Below, one piece after another: positions 9,077 through 17,113 of a stretch of 64,000 bases of DNA. The translations under genes and the position numbers were made by a program. The first letter of the stretch is position 1. Every line of letters starts with the position of its first letter. Under the pieces are notes generated by a model. That model was not told where the DNA came from. It saw only the letters and a list, made by a program, of their open reading frames with translations, and did no database searches. Source of the DNA: Flavobacterium caseinilyticum (GTDB taxonomy: Bacteria; Bacteroidota; Bacteroidia; Flavobacteriales; Flavobacteriaceae); assembly GCF_004349085.1 (NCBI RefSeq), contig NZ_SMFM01000006.1, positions 1-64,000 of the forward strand. The letters run 5' to 3'.

Positions 9077-9456
9077 ATTGCCTATGTGGAAAACCGTAAA
9101 GAATTTTAGAAAGGGTTTTGTACGTTAGTTATTGAATATAAATTATCGAAATGAACTTTCAGTAATTTAACCAAAAAGGTTGTATATACTAAGCTCAGTT
9201 CAAACATATATACAAGAATTACCGGGTCATAATAATAGTAAAACAACTTAAATTTATGCTCATGTAAATACGAAAAGTATTCAACAAATAAAAAGTCCAT
9301 TTGATAATTTGTAAGATAATAATTAAAATGTATATTTGAATGTTATACGCTACTAAGTAGCGCCTATCCACCCAAAATAAGATGTATATGCGCTACTTTA
9401 TAGCGCATATATACAAGTTGGCAGTAATGGTGCCAAAAAGACAAAATCAAACAAAA
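9077..9456. other. gene-free left border of the cassette array
   Basis: No gene is supported. Two palindromes lie at 9348-9362 (CGCTACT-A-AGTAGCG) and 9385-9411 (11-bp arms TATATGCGCTA/TAGCGCATATA). They share the CGCTACT motif. AAGTTGGCAG at 9415-9424 resembles the GTTRRRY core seen at every later cassette start. The stretch could be the remnant of the first recombination site, but no matching left core was found. Confidence 0.5.
9385..9411. repeat. perfect 11-bp inverted repeat at the array border
   Basis: TATATGCGCTA, loop CTTTA, TAGCGCATATA. It ends four bases before the AGTTGGC core-like sequence that opens the first cassette. Confidence 0.7.
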
Positions 9457-9972
9457 ATGAATATGAAAGTATTTTTTTTCTTTATATGTTTATTGTTAGT
9501 TTCCTGTGTAGCTCAAAATGAGTTTGGCATTCATAGATATAGTAAATCAAAATATAAAATTGAAGCAAATACAAACGATGAAGCGTATTCAATTATTGAT
9601 ACAAATTCTATTTATAAATTTATCAAGGATAAAAGAATAAATGTAAGTCAAGGTTCTGTTCAACCCTTTTATTATAAATTTTATTCCAATGGAAGAATTG
9701 CTTGGTTTGATAGTTATTTGATAGATTTTAAAAAAGATCCGACACTCGAAGCTAAGAAAGCTCATATGGGGTTTTATAATTTTAATGGTAAAGATTTTAT
9801 TGTCCAGTTTTATAATTCTAATATGAACGCAGCAGAATTAACAAATGAGATACTGTCTGTTCAAAATGACACAATGATTTTGACAAAAACCTATACAGAT
9901 GCAGAAATAAAATCATATTTTTTTAAGGAAATTATTCCAAAAAATGTCAATATAACAAAACCAGATTGGTAG
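9457..9972 (+). CDS. unknown small lipoprotein, first cassette gene
   Basis: About 171 aa from the start at 9457, which begins a lipoprotein signal: MNMKVFFFFICLLLVSC, with Cys as the lipid site. The open frame extends upstream to 9382, but that part is not hydrophobic and crosses the cassette border. The mature part has no recognisable domain. It is rich in Tyr, Asn and Lys and contains a block of aromatic-rich short strands (FYYKFYSNGRIAWFDSYL). It lies between the border core site (about 9416) and an attC-like site (10004-10136), so it reads as a single-gene cassette. Function unknown. Confidence 0.7.
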   Translation: MNMKVFFFFICLLLVSCVAQNEFGIHRYSKSKYKIEANTNDEAYSIIDTNSIYKFIKDKRINVSQGSVQPFYYKFYSNGRIAWFDSYLIDFKKDPTLEAKKAHMGFYNFNGKDFIVQFYNSNMNAAELTNEILSVQNDTMILTKTYTDAEIKSYFFKEIIPKNVNITKPDW

Positions 9973-10003
9973 CATCCTGTATCAATCGCCTGAAAACCAC
10001 TAC

Positions 10004-10136
10004 TGCCAGCAGCCACTACAACGGATTTAGGCTATTGGCTTAATGGAAAGTTAGTTTTGTATTTGGGAGGATTTGGAAAACCCGAGTAATGGGCTTAATT
10101 TAGTCCTAAACCCGCTTTAGTAGCGGGACGTTATAC
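10004..10136 (+). other. attC-like recombination site, type 1
   Basis: Imperfect inverted repeat: CACTACAACGGATTTAGGC near the left end pairs with the complement of GTCCTAAACCCGCTTTAGTAG at the right end, around an unpaired centre. The right core reads ACGTTATAC. The left core is decayed (TGCCAGC instead of a ...AAC). Close relatives lie at 15971, 23710 and 31371. Confidence 0.7.
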
Positions 10137-10180
10137 AACAGCTTGGGAATCGTAGGAAAACAACTCGGAAATTAAAAAAT

Positions 10181-10567
10181 ATGATCAAAAGGATTTTTAT
10201 ACTTGGAATTGTAATGAGTTTAATCCAAACTTTGCTGTATTTCAGTTTTGTAGAATTACTTCAGTTTGCAGAAACAAAGTTTGTGGCAGAAAATAGCAGA
10301 CAAATTACCGAAGGAATACTTCCTTATGTTATCCTTATCTTTTTTGAAATTGTATTGATTCAAAATATATTGTCTTCAATAGTTAACCGAAAAATGTTTA
10401 CTTGGATTATGTTATCCATATCAGCCATTTTTTTATTGGCAGCATTTTTCAAGCCTTTCAGTATATGGCCTTCTCTCCCCTTTTGTTTAATAATTCTTTT
10501 ACTTTTATCATGTTATGTGATTGGAGAAAAGTATTATGAAAGACTAATAAATAAGCCGATTGCATAA
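10181..10567 (+). CDS. unknown integral membrane protein (cassette)
   Basis: 128 aa with about four predicted membrane segments: residues 5-25 (IFILGIVMSLIQTLLYFSF), 46-66, 73-92 and 95-113. A short basic tail follows. No motif identifies a family. The start at 10181 follows an A-rich stretch 45 bp after the core site. Its stop codon overlaps the next attC-like site, as is usual in integron cassettes. Confidence 0.75.
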   Translation: MIKRIFILGIVMSLIQTLLYFSFVELLQFAETKFVAENSRQITEGILPYVILIFFEIVLIQNILSSIVNRKMFTWIMLSISAIFLLAAFFKPFSIWPSLPFCLIILLLLSCYVIGEKYYERLINKPIA

Positions 10568-10689
10568 CAGCGGTTTGCCTCAATGGCTTAATCAGTGATT
10601 CTTTAGAAAATACGCTGATAACTCAAAGTTTGGTTTATATTTGTGATTGTTCGGTGACAGGTAAGCCACTGAGGCAAGCCACCGGACGT
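10562..10689 (+). other. attC-like site interrupted by an IS
   Basis: Left GCATAACAGCGG-TTTGCCTCAATGGCTTA matches the reverse complement of the right arm TAAGCCACTGAGGCAAGCC plus ACCGGACGT, with small bulges, the classic attC fold. The right core is split: ACGT at 10686-10689 is repeated as ACGTTAGCT at 12391, on the far side of the IS. Confidence 0.85.
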
Positions 10690-12390
10690 CAAACTGTCTA
10701 ATAACCTCTTTTCTTCGTTACGAATTATTTGTACTAAAAATCTTTCAAAATGTTTGCGCAACTCATTGACTTTTTGTACATTTAAGTATGAAATTCATCA
10801 ACGGAACCAACAGAAACCAACTCCCGCTTTTTGCCTCATCGATAGATGATGCTATTGCGCAAGACAACGAAATCAGGCTCATTGACCTTTTTGTAGACAG
10901 TATTAAACTCCCTGATTTTGGATTCACTTTCGATTTTGTCGAAAACGGAAGACCCGCTTATCATCCTTCGGATTTGCTCAAACTCTTTATTTACGGCTAT
11001 CTTAATCGCATGCGTTCCTCCAGAACTTTGGAGAAAGAATGCAGTCGTAACATTGAACTCATGTGGCTGTTGAAAGGTTTGGTTCCGGACCACAATACCA
11101 TTGCTAATTTCCGTAAAAACAATCCTAAAGCCATTGCTCGCGTGTTTCGTGCAACGGTAAAACTAGCCTCCCATTTTGAACTCATTGGTGGTTCTTTGGT
11201 TGCTGGTGACAGTACCAAACTCAGAGCACAAAACTCTAAGAAAAACAATTTCAATCCCAATAAAATTGAGCGACACATTGCTTACATCGATGCCAAACTA
11301 GAAGAGTACAACTCGGCTTTAGCTAAAGAAGATGGTGATGTTCTGGAAAAACAAATTATTGCAAAGAAGATTAAAAAACATACGATTCAGAAACAAAAAT
11401 ACATTGGGTATCAAAATACAATTGATTCCACTGGCGTTACCCAAATCTCGACTTCAGATCCCGATAGTCGCCAAATCATGACTCGTAACAACATCTCGGA
11501 AGTGGCCTATACGATACAAACTACCGTGGATGCTTTGCACAACATTCCCATTGATTTCAAGGTGACGAATGAAAACGATTCCAAAGCCATGGGAGGAATG
11601 TTACGCCGAGCCAAAAACATTTTGGGACACAATAATTTTACCGCCATTTACGACAAAGGCTATCATACGGGAAGTGAGTTTGATTATGCAAATCGCCTTG
11701 GAATTGATGTTTTGGTCGCTATTCCAGGAGTTTCTGCTCACGCACCTGATTTGGCTTTTGATGTAGAGCATTTTAAATACAACATAACCACCGATTCCTA
11801 TACTTGCCCTGCCAATGAAACCCTAACGACCAATGGAAATTGGTACGCCAAAAAGAACGGCAAATCAATAACCCAGATGAAGCATTACAAAACTACTGCG
11901 TGTTTGACTTGTGAACTGTATAAAAAATGCACCAAAAATGCCAAAGGCAGACTCATTGAAAGATCCCAGTACGCCCATTTGATTTATGAAAACAAAGTTA
12001 GAATCGACAACAATTATGAAATCTACCGTAAACGTCAAGCTATCGTAGAACATCCGTATGGAGTCATAAAGAGACAGTGGGATTTTTATTATATCATGAC
12101 CAAGAAAACCATCAAACATGCCTCAGCCGATGTAGGTTTGATTTTCTCTGCTTATAATCTACGTCGAATTTTCAACCTAATTGATCAAAATCTACTAAAA
12201 CAATATCTAAAAGTATTGGCGTTGTATTTTGGGACTCTAAGAGCGATTTTTGAAGATTTTTATGGACTGTTTTGTTTTACTAATCGTAAAGCGACTTTTA
12301 AACAAAAGAATTTTAATTGTAGTTTAAATCACATATATTTACTAACTGATTAAACAAATAAAGTTCGTGTAAAGGTTTTTAGACGAACTG
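10690..12390 (+). mobile_element. complete IS1182-family insertion sequence (1701 bp) inside an attC
   Basis: Ends are CAAACTGTCTAATAACC and, inverted, CAGTTCGTCTAAAAACC. They are flanked by a 4-bp direct repeat ACGT (10686-10689 and 12391-12394). It holds one intact transposase gene. The insertion point is the ACGT of the attC right core (ACGTTAG), the same position used by all other IS-derived elements in this array. Confidence 0.9.
10788..12353 (+). CDS. IS1182-family transposase
   Basis: 521 aa, full length and apparently intact. The N-terminal DUF772 domain (about 40-115, with NGRPAYHPSDLLKLFIYGYL and NRMRSSRTLEKECSRN) is followed by the DDE domain. Visible acidic residues lie in GDSTKLRAQN, AIYDKGYHTG and AIVEHPYGVIKRQ. 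A Cys cluster (CLTCELYKKC) typical of this family lies before the last acidic motif. It moves the IS and is a plausible source of transposase for the matching MITE at 23840. Confidence 0.95.
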   Translation: MKFINGTNRNQLPLFASSIDDAIAQDNEIRLIDLFVDSIKLPDFGFTFDFVENGRPAYHPSDLLKLFIYGYLNRMRSSRTLEKECSRNIELMWLLKGLVPDHNTIANFRKNNPKAIARVFRATVKLASHFELIGGSLVAGDSTKLRAQNSKKNNFNPNKIERHIAYIDAKLEEYNSALAKEDGDVLEKQIIAKKIKKHTIQKQKYIGYQNTIDSTGVTQISTSDPDSRQIMTRNNISEVAYTIQTTVDALHNIPIDFKVTNENDSKAMGGMLRRAKNILGHNNFTAIYDKGYHTGSEFDYANRLGIDVLVAIPGVSAHAPDLAFDVEHFKYNITTDSYTCPANETLTTNGNWYAKKNGKSITQMKHYKTTACLTCELYKKCTKNAKGRLIERSQYAHLIYENKVRIDNNYEIYRKRQAIVEHPYGVIKRQWDFYYIMTKKTIKHASADVGLIFSAYNLRRIFNLIDQNLLKQYLKVLALYFGTLRAIFEDFYGLFCFTNRKATFKQKNFNCSLNHIYLLTD

Positions 12391-12426
12391 ACGTTAGCTG
12401 TTATTTTAAAAAAAGAGAGAATAGTA

Positions 12427-13233
12427 ATGATATTATTAGGAGTTTATTGGTCGTATTATTTACCAGAATCCATTTTTCATATAAACTTTTTTAAATTCGA
12501 AGAAGCTTTAAGCGGTTTTGATGATAGACCTGCAAGTCTTACTGCAACTGTTTACACTTTTAATCCTAAAAAAGTGATTAAACGTATAAAAGAAATACAC
12601 GACAAATACAATGATTGCGAGATTTGCATTTTTAGACAAGGTAATAATTTGAAAATTTCGATGGTAAATTATGCATTATACGATTATGATTTCTTTGTGT
12701 TAAATAAAATTGAATCTTATTTAAATAAAAATTGGTTAGTTTTCCAAAGAAGTGAGATTAAACATTCTAAGAACGAGAATTTAATAAGATTGAAAAAGGT
12801 TAACGAAAACTTAGAAAATGAATACAATCCAAATAAAAACATTAAAATATATTACAGCACAAGAAATAAATATAGTTCTGTTTCGAAATTTATTCATATA
12901 AATTGCTATATAGCTACAAAAATAAAATCTGCTTATATTGAAGATATTAAGGAAATAGCAATTAGTGAAAATTTGAATGTTTTGTACTATTCTGAATTTA
13001 TTAAATCTGATATTTCTAATTTACATATATCGGTTTCTAACGGTAGACAAGGTATAAACGGTATCAAAAAAAACTATACCAACATAAGAAGGTTTGAAGA
13101 TAAATTAAATACTTTATTTGAAAAATACAATGTTACGTTTGACTTTCAAGAAGGTTTTGATTATGATTCAAAAGGAATTACAATAGAAATGATGGTTGAT
13201 GAAGATTTTGTAATCGAACGGAACAATGAATAA
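12427..13233 (+). CDS. unknown protein (cassette)
   Basis: 268 aa, Lys/Asn/Ile-rich, without signal peptide or membrane segment. Two similarly built halves may exist: residues about 35-100 (TATVYTFNPKKVIKRIKEIH) and about 160-255 (INCYIATKIKSAYIEDIKEI), each a mix of beta strand and amphipathic helix. No known domain is recognised. The start lies 34 bases after the regenerated core site GTTAGCT and the stop lies just before an attC, so it is a one-gene cassette. Confidence 0.7.
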   Translation: MILLGVYWSYYLPESIFHINFFKFEEALSGFDDRPASLTATVYTFNPKKVIKRIKEIHDKYNDCEICIFRQGNNLKISMVNYALYDYDFFVLNKIESYLNKNWLVFQRSEIKHSKNENLIRLKKVNENLENEYNPNKNIKIYYSTRNKYSSVSKFIHINCYIATKIKSAYIEDIKEIAISENLNVLYYSEFIKSDISNLHISVSNGRQGINGIKKNYTNIRRFEDKLNTLFEKYNVTFDFQEGFDYDSKGITIEMMVDEDFVIERNNE

Positions 13234-13240
13234 AAACAAC

Positions 13241-13364
13241 AGCTAACAGGCGTTTTGATATAGTGGGGTTTTAGTGGAATTGCCGTATCGCATCACGTTT
13301 TTATTAAACAGAAAATACTCGTTTACGAAATCCCCACCATCTCAAAGCGCCAGAAACGTTAGCC
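13241..13364 (+). other. attC-like recombination site (clear example)
   Basis: AGCTAACAGGCGTTTTGATATAG plus TGGGG at the left matches the reverse complement of CCCCACCATCTCAAAGCGCC plus AGAAACGTTAGCC at the right with a few mismatches and an extra 5-6 bases near the core. The core sites are AGCTAAC and GTTAGCC. The centre (TTTAGTGGAATTGCCG...GAAAATACTCG) recurs in the sites at 19181 and 30481. Confidence 0.9.
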
Positions 13365-13400
13365 ATAATTTTACAAAATTCGAAATCTAAAAAATAATTT

Positions 13401-13868
13401 ATGGAAATAATAACCAAAAATAATAGAACATTACTTTTTAGAGAATTGACAGATGAAAATTTATGGGAAAGTAAACTAGAAAATACTTCATCAATTGGTA
13501 GTACTAAATCAAATTATCAATTTTCTTTTAAAAATGATTTAATTAAAAAAGAATATATTATTGAAAATTACGACTTTAATAGTTATTTGAAAAGTTTTAT
13601 AAATTATTTTATAGAGAATGAAATAAAAATATCAAAAACTACAAGAAAGGTTATAGATGATATTTCAAATATTAATGACGATGAAAAATTTATACTCAAT
13701 GAAGAAAATTCTTTTCTGCATTATGTTCGTATTTTGGATATTGTAAATTATTCTTTTAAAGTTCATATTGTAACTAATTATGGTTATGAAAACTACATCA
13801 TAACGTATTTACTATATGATAATGGAAATTTAACTATAACTAAAATAAAAAGAAAACTGTGTTATTAG
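13401..13868 (+). CDS. unknown protein encoded upstream of endonuclease V (cassette)
   Basis: 155 aa, acidic/basic mixed and Asn-rich, with no signal peptide and no recognised domain. The C-terminal half is strand-rich (SFKVHIVTNYGYENYIITYL). Its last codons overlap the GTG start of the endonuclease V gene by 10 bases, which implies translational coupling. The two genes therefore travel in one cassette and may act together. It starts 37 bases after core site GTTAGCC. Confidence 0.7.
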   Translation: MEIITKNNRTLLFRELTDENLWESKLENTSSIGSTKSNYQFSFKNDLIKKEYIIENYDFNSYLKSFINYFIENEIKISKTTRKVIDDISNINDDEKFILNEENSFLHYVRILDIVNYSFKVHIVTNYGYENYIITYLLYDNGNLTITKIKRKLCY

Positions 13869-14362
13869 CCTTTGATACTTATTATTATGATAACAAGGCA
13901 AAAACAGTTTGTCTTGAATTTGCAGAATGGAATGAAAATAAAATCTTCAAAATTTACACTGAAATAACAGATAATGTTGAAGAGTATATTCCGGGAGAGT
14001 TTTATAAAAGAGAGCTACCTTGCATTATTAGTTTATTAAATCAAATTGATCTAAAAAAAGTTGATACCATTATTGTTGATGGATTTGTTTATTTAGATGA
14101 TGACAAGAAATTCGGTTTAGGCGGATATTTGTATGAAAAACTAAATAAAGAAATTCCAATCATTGGTGTTGCAAAAACTAATTTTGCCACAATCGAAAAA
14201 CACAAAAAGACTTTATTTAGAGGTGAAAGCAAAAAACCTTTATTTATAACAGCCATCGGAATTGAAACTGAAGATGCTTTACAGAAAATAGAAAGTATGG
14301 ATGGAGAGTATAGAATTCCAACTTTACTTAAAGAACTTGACCGATTAACAAAAGAAGCATAA
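13859..14362 (+). CDS. endonuclease V-like protein
   Basis: 167 aa, starting with GTG inside the preceding gene. Endonuclease V (Nfi) cuts DNA (or RNA) one base 3' of deoxyinosine. The short Bacteroidota-type core is recognisable: LAFDTYYY (Asp6), YIPGEFYKRE (Glu52), IIVDGFVYLD (Asp74), then FGLGGYLYEKLN and IPIIGVAKTNF. The three acidic positions match the catalytic set. It is shorter than the about 220-aa E. coli enzyme. Downstream is a 58-bp attC. Family assignment is good; activity in vivo and the role of the coupled upstream protein are inferred. Confidence 0.85.
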   Translation: MLLAFDTYYYDNKAKTVCLEFAEWNENKIFKIYTEITDNVEEYIPGEFYKRELPCIISLLNQIDLKKVDTIIVDGFVYLDDDKKFGLGGYLYEKLNKEIPIIGVAKTNFATIEKHKKTLFRGESKKPLFITAIGIETEDALQKIESMDGEYRIPTLLKELDRLTKEA

Positions 14363-14369
14363 AAACTAT

Positions 14370-14427
14370 GGCTAACAGCTAGAGATTCGTTGCGTGCGCA
14401 GCACGAACAATGAAACTCCGGTTGAAC
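14370..14427 (+). other. 58-bp attC-like site of module A
   Basis: Core GGCTAAC at the left and GTTGAAC (fits GTTRRRY) at the right. Between them GAGATTCGTTGCGTGC pairs with GCACGAACAATGAAACTC around a GCA loop, with bulges. The same 58-bp site occurs six times, always directly after the stop of a cassette gene. Confidence 0.8.
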
Positions 14428-14486
14428 GGAACCGTTCACTGGCAGGAACTATGGAGTTATCGTAAAGTTTTAAAGGAGAATTTCAA

Positions 14487-14512
14487 GAGGATTTAGTGTC
14501 CTCTTTTTTTTT
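14487..14512 (+). terminator. terminator in module A
   Basis: GAGGA-TTTAGTG-TCCTC followed by a run of nine T. It stops transcripts coming from the endonuclease V cassette. Confidence 0.75.
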
Positions 14513-14546
14513 GAGAAGGATTTTGGGTTTAGTTTCGTATTTTCGG

Positions 14547-15044
14547 TCACTTATGAACACACGTTCCCTTACCCATAAAATCAGTTTTAAAAAGAAATTG
14601 TGTTTTGGCTACCGCAAAAAAACCATCGATAGATATGGTTTCGCCACTTATCGAATTAGCATCTTTCAATAACGAAACAAATAGTTTGAAAGTGTTCTTT
14701 GATGCGATTGGATTATTTTTCTAAAATCGGTAATACTGTGGTAATAGGGACGAATATTTTCTAAAAGCCATTGCATTTCAATTTTTCTCAAACATTCTTT
14801 TTCTAGATCTCGGCCAATCCTGACCCCGTTGAGATAACCTTATAAATAGATCTTTATAAACACTTTACTATTGAAACTCGGGCGACCTTCGGTCTTGAGC
14901 GTTTTTATAGCAAAATCAAGCTTAGAGATGTCAATATATTCGACAAAGGCATCTATAAATCGCACCTGATTATCGGGACTTATAGTGTCTTCTAAACTTC
15001 AAAAACCCATTTGTTGACGTGAAATACCTGTGATATGTTATCAT
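14547..15044 (-). pseudogene. IS1182 transposase N-terminal fragment, copy A
   Basis: In reverse it matches the intact 165-aa fragment of copy E (QQMRFSSL..., KTEGRPSFNSKVFLKMYLYG, ISDFRKNNPIAL...), but the frame is broken and the beginning is altered (GAATGATAACATATC instead of GAATGCAACACATC). It lacks the DDE core. Confidence 0.8.
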
Positions 15045-15087
15045 TCTTAAAAATACGAAAAATCTTCTTTTTATACAAGTATTTTAT

Positions 15088-15095
15088 TATATTTG
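15088..15095 (+). promoter_or_regulatory. TATATTTG promoter-like -7 box, module A
   Basis: Fits the Bacteroidota TAnnTTTG box and points at the cassette gene starting at 15163. A TTC 20 bp upstream could serve as a weak -33 element. Confidence 0.5.
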
Positions 15096-15162
15096 ATGAT
15101 AATACAACGGAGGTTTTTTCACAGACTGGCGTTATGTCTCATTATAAACACGATTTATCTAA

Positions 15163-15966
15163 ATGACAGAAAGTTTTAACCCAAGTACATTAAGAAGTAT
15201 TTCCAAAATAATTGGTGAAGAAATCTTGACTCATAAACAAATTAATGAGCAATTTCATAATTCAGGACTTATCGATACTGGTGAAGGAACGAATAAACCA
15301 GATAGAATTTATTACACATTAACATCAAGACAGAAACAAGATAATTGCGGAAATAATGTATTAAGCTTTATAGTGAAAATTATAGATCCAAAACGCTACG
15401 ACGATGAAGCTAGTTTTGAAAAGCACCGAACCACTATAAATGAAAGATTACTTTATGAAGGAATCGAAATAAATAAAGAAGGAAAGCCAAAAATTGTAGA
15501 TAAAGCGAAAACTATCTCAGAAGCGAAATGTCGCTCTATGAAAATAAAAGAACGAGTTCACGGAATAGGAATTCATCATGACATTTTACCGTATTGCGAA
15601 TCTGAATGGCTTAACGAAAATTATTTTCACGCAATTCTTGAAATAACTAAAAGTATTGCTCATAAACTTCGCCAAAAAAGTGGTTATGTTTCAGACGGCG
15701 CAATATTAGTTGATGAATGTTTTGGGTTGGGATGTGATAAAAAGCCAATGCTAGCATTTAGCCTTTTACAATCTGAAAGTGATGAAAGTGAGCATAAAGG
15801 ATTTTCTAATTTTATCAAAGGGTTTTTCAGTATGTATAGAAACCCTAAAGCGCATGACCCAAAATTATTAGAAGATACACATCTGACCGAAATGACAGAA
15901 GTATTAGTCGTTGCAACAATAATTCAAAACAAACTGGATAAAACATATAAAACCGGATATAAATAA
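15163..15966 (+). CDS. TIGR02391 family protein (cassette)
   Basis: 267 aa without signal peptide. The C-terminal half carries the TIGR02391 signature order: YFHAILEITKSIAHKLRQKSG, DGAILVDECFG, then GFSNFIKGFFSMYRNPKAHD and a final helix. These proteins are frequent in accessory regions, restriction loci and cassettes; the RNPxAH motif is HEPN-like in appearance, but no RNase activity can be claimed. The N-terminal 130 residues are a separate, strand-rich part. A one-gene cassette between module A and a decayed attC. Confidence 0.75.
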   Translation: MTESFNPSTLRSISKIIGEEILTHKQINEQFHNSGLIDTGEGTNKPDRIYYTLTSRQKQDNCGNNVLSFIVKIIDPKRYDDEASFEKHRTTINERLLYEGIEINKEGKPKIVDKAKTISEAKCRSMKIKERVHGIGIHHDILPYCESEWLNENYFHAILEITKSIAHKLRQKSGYVSDGAILVDECFGLGCDKKPMLAFSLLQSESDESEHKGFSNFIKGFFSMYRNPKAHDPKLLEDTHLTEMTEVLVVATIIQNKLDKTYKTGYK

Positions 15967-15970
15967 CGAG

Positions 15971-16063
15971 GCATAACAGCCACTAAAACGGATTTGGGCA
16001 ATTGGTTTAATGGAAAGTTGGTTTTGTATTTGGAAGTTGGTGGCTATTTAACCACAAAATGGG
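15971..16063 (+). other. type 1 attC, right arm replaced by IS fragment
   Basis: GCATAACAGCCACTAAAACG plus GATTTGGGC matches the left arm of the type 1 sites at 10004 and 31371. The right arm has been lost at 16063/16064, where an IS end fragment begins. The right core survives as ACGTTGGC at 16260. Confidence 0.75.
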
Positions 16064-16259
16064 CTAAAACAATATCTAAAAGTATTGGCGTTGTATTTTG
16101 GGACTCTAAGAGCGATTTTTGAAGATTTTTATGGACTGTTTTGTTTTACTAATCGTAAAGCGACTTTTAAACAAAAGAATTTTAATTGTAGTTTAAATCA
16201 CATATATTTACTAACTGATTAAACAAATAAAGTTCGTGTAAAGGTTTTTAGACGAACTG
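16064..16259 (+). mobile_element. 196-bp 3' end of the IS at 10690 (solo end)
   Basis: It appears identical, base for base, to 12195-12390, that is the last part of the transposase gene, the 3' UTR and the inverted repeat ending AGACGAACTG. It is followed by ACGTTGGCAG, again the attC core. It is a deleted second copy of the same IS or the product of recombination between copies. Confidence 0.9.
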
Positions 16260-16336
16260 ACGTTGGCAGTAATTTTACCGCAGAAAACTAGAATTTAGAA
16301 ACTTAGCACATTTTAAAAATTAAGACAGATATATTT

Positions 16337-17101
16337 ATGGGAAATAACAAAACTCAAAAAATTCATTTTTTATACATAATTGGTATTTTAATTATGATTA
16401 TCATTTGCCTATTTACGTTCAATTTTGGAGACCAAATTGAATTAGTTGCATACATATCATTTGCCTTAACAATCACCTCTTTATTTTTAGCATTAATCTC
16501 TATAATTTATGCATTCTATTCAAATATGTCCTTATCTCAAACATTGAGTCAATTAAACAGTGCGTCTAATAAGGTTGATGAATCATCAAATAAATTAACC
16601 GAAAGTACAATTAAACTTAATCAACAAATAGAAAATATTCCAGTATTACTAAAAAGTTTAGAAGGTAAAGTAGACAATACACACAAATTAGTATCTGATG
16701 TTTATAATAAAGAAATTATTCCGAAAGACGCTTCAACAACTGTAATCTCTAAAGAAATATTTGATAAATTTTATAAATTTAGTTCTCCATCAGGACTTCT
16801 TGCATTATATGCAACTTACTTAAGTTTTAAAACCAAAAAGAAATTTAGCTTAAGTGAATTAGAGTATTCAACTTCGCTGATAAAAAAAGATTACACAAAT
16901 GGTTTTTTAGTTGCTTGTTCATCATTTAGTTTTTTCACAAGAAAAGATTATTCTGAAGATTGGGTAATTCCAAATTTCAATGAAGACGTTTCTGAAAATA
17001 TAAAGTCTGAATTAGAAAAAAGAATATCCGAAATGGATGAAGAAGACAGAGAATATCTAACACACGAAAAGAAATTAATTGAAGATTTTTTTGAAGATTA
17101 A
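16337..17101 (+). CDS. unknown membrane-anchored coiled-coil protein (cassette)
   Basis: 254 aa. Two N-terminal membrane helices (about 10-28 FLYIIGILIMIIICLFTF and 37-60 AYISFALTITSLFLALISII) are followed by a coiled coil (about 63-115, SLSQTLSQLNSASNKVDESS with heptad-like spacing). A C-terminal cytosolic domain follows (about 125-254), with winged-helix-like order (FDKFYKFSSPSGLLALYATY, KKFSLSELEYSTSLIKKDYT). The arrangement resembles membrane-tethered sensors or effectors. No family recognised. Confidence 0.7.
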   Translation: MGNNKTQKIHFLYIIGILIMIIICLFTFNFGDQIELVAYISFALTITSLFLALISIIYAFYSNMSLSQTLSQLNSASNKVDESSNKLTESTIKLNQQIENIPVLLKSLEGKVDNTHKLVSDVYNKEIIPKDASTTVISKEIFDKFYKFSSPSGLLALYATYLSFKTKKKFSLSELEYSTSLIKKDYTNGFLVACSSFSFFTRKDYSEDWVIPNFNEDVSENIKSELEKRISEMDEEDREYLTHEKKLIEDFFED

Positions 17102-17113
17102 AATAAAAACTAC

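Larger units (their letters stand above)
14421..15128 (+). mobile_element. composite spacer module A (IS1182 remnant)
   Basis: It starts at the right core of the 58-bp attC with the palindrome TGAACGG-AA-CCGTTCA. It continues through a terminator (14487-14512), a broken antisense transposase fragment and a plus-strand TATATTTG box (15088-15095), and ends with the IS terminus GGTTTTTTCACAGACTG. The next core is GCGTTATG (ACGT decayed to GCGT). There is no left IS end, so the original insertion has suffered a deletion. Confidence 0.8.

Noticed and set aside
9106..9300. 64-aa minus-strand frame
   Set aside because: Aromatic-rich, AT-driven, no start signal or domain; lies in the array border region.
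14089..14439. minus-strand frames beginning MNGSVQPEFHCSCCARNESL
   Set aside because: The same frame occurs wherever the 58-bp attC and its palindrome lie next to a gene; a by-product of the repeat.
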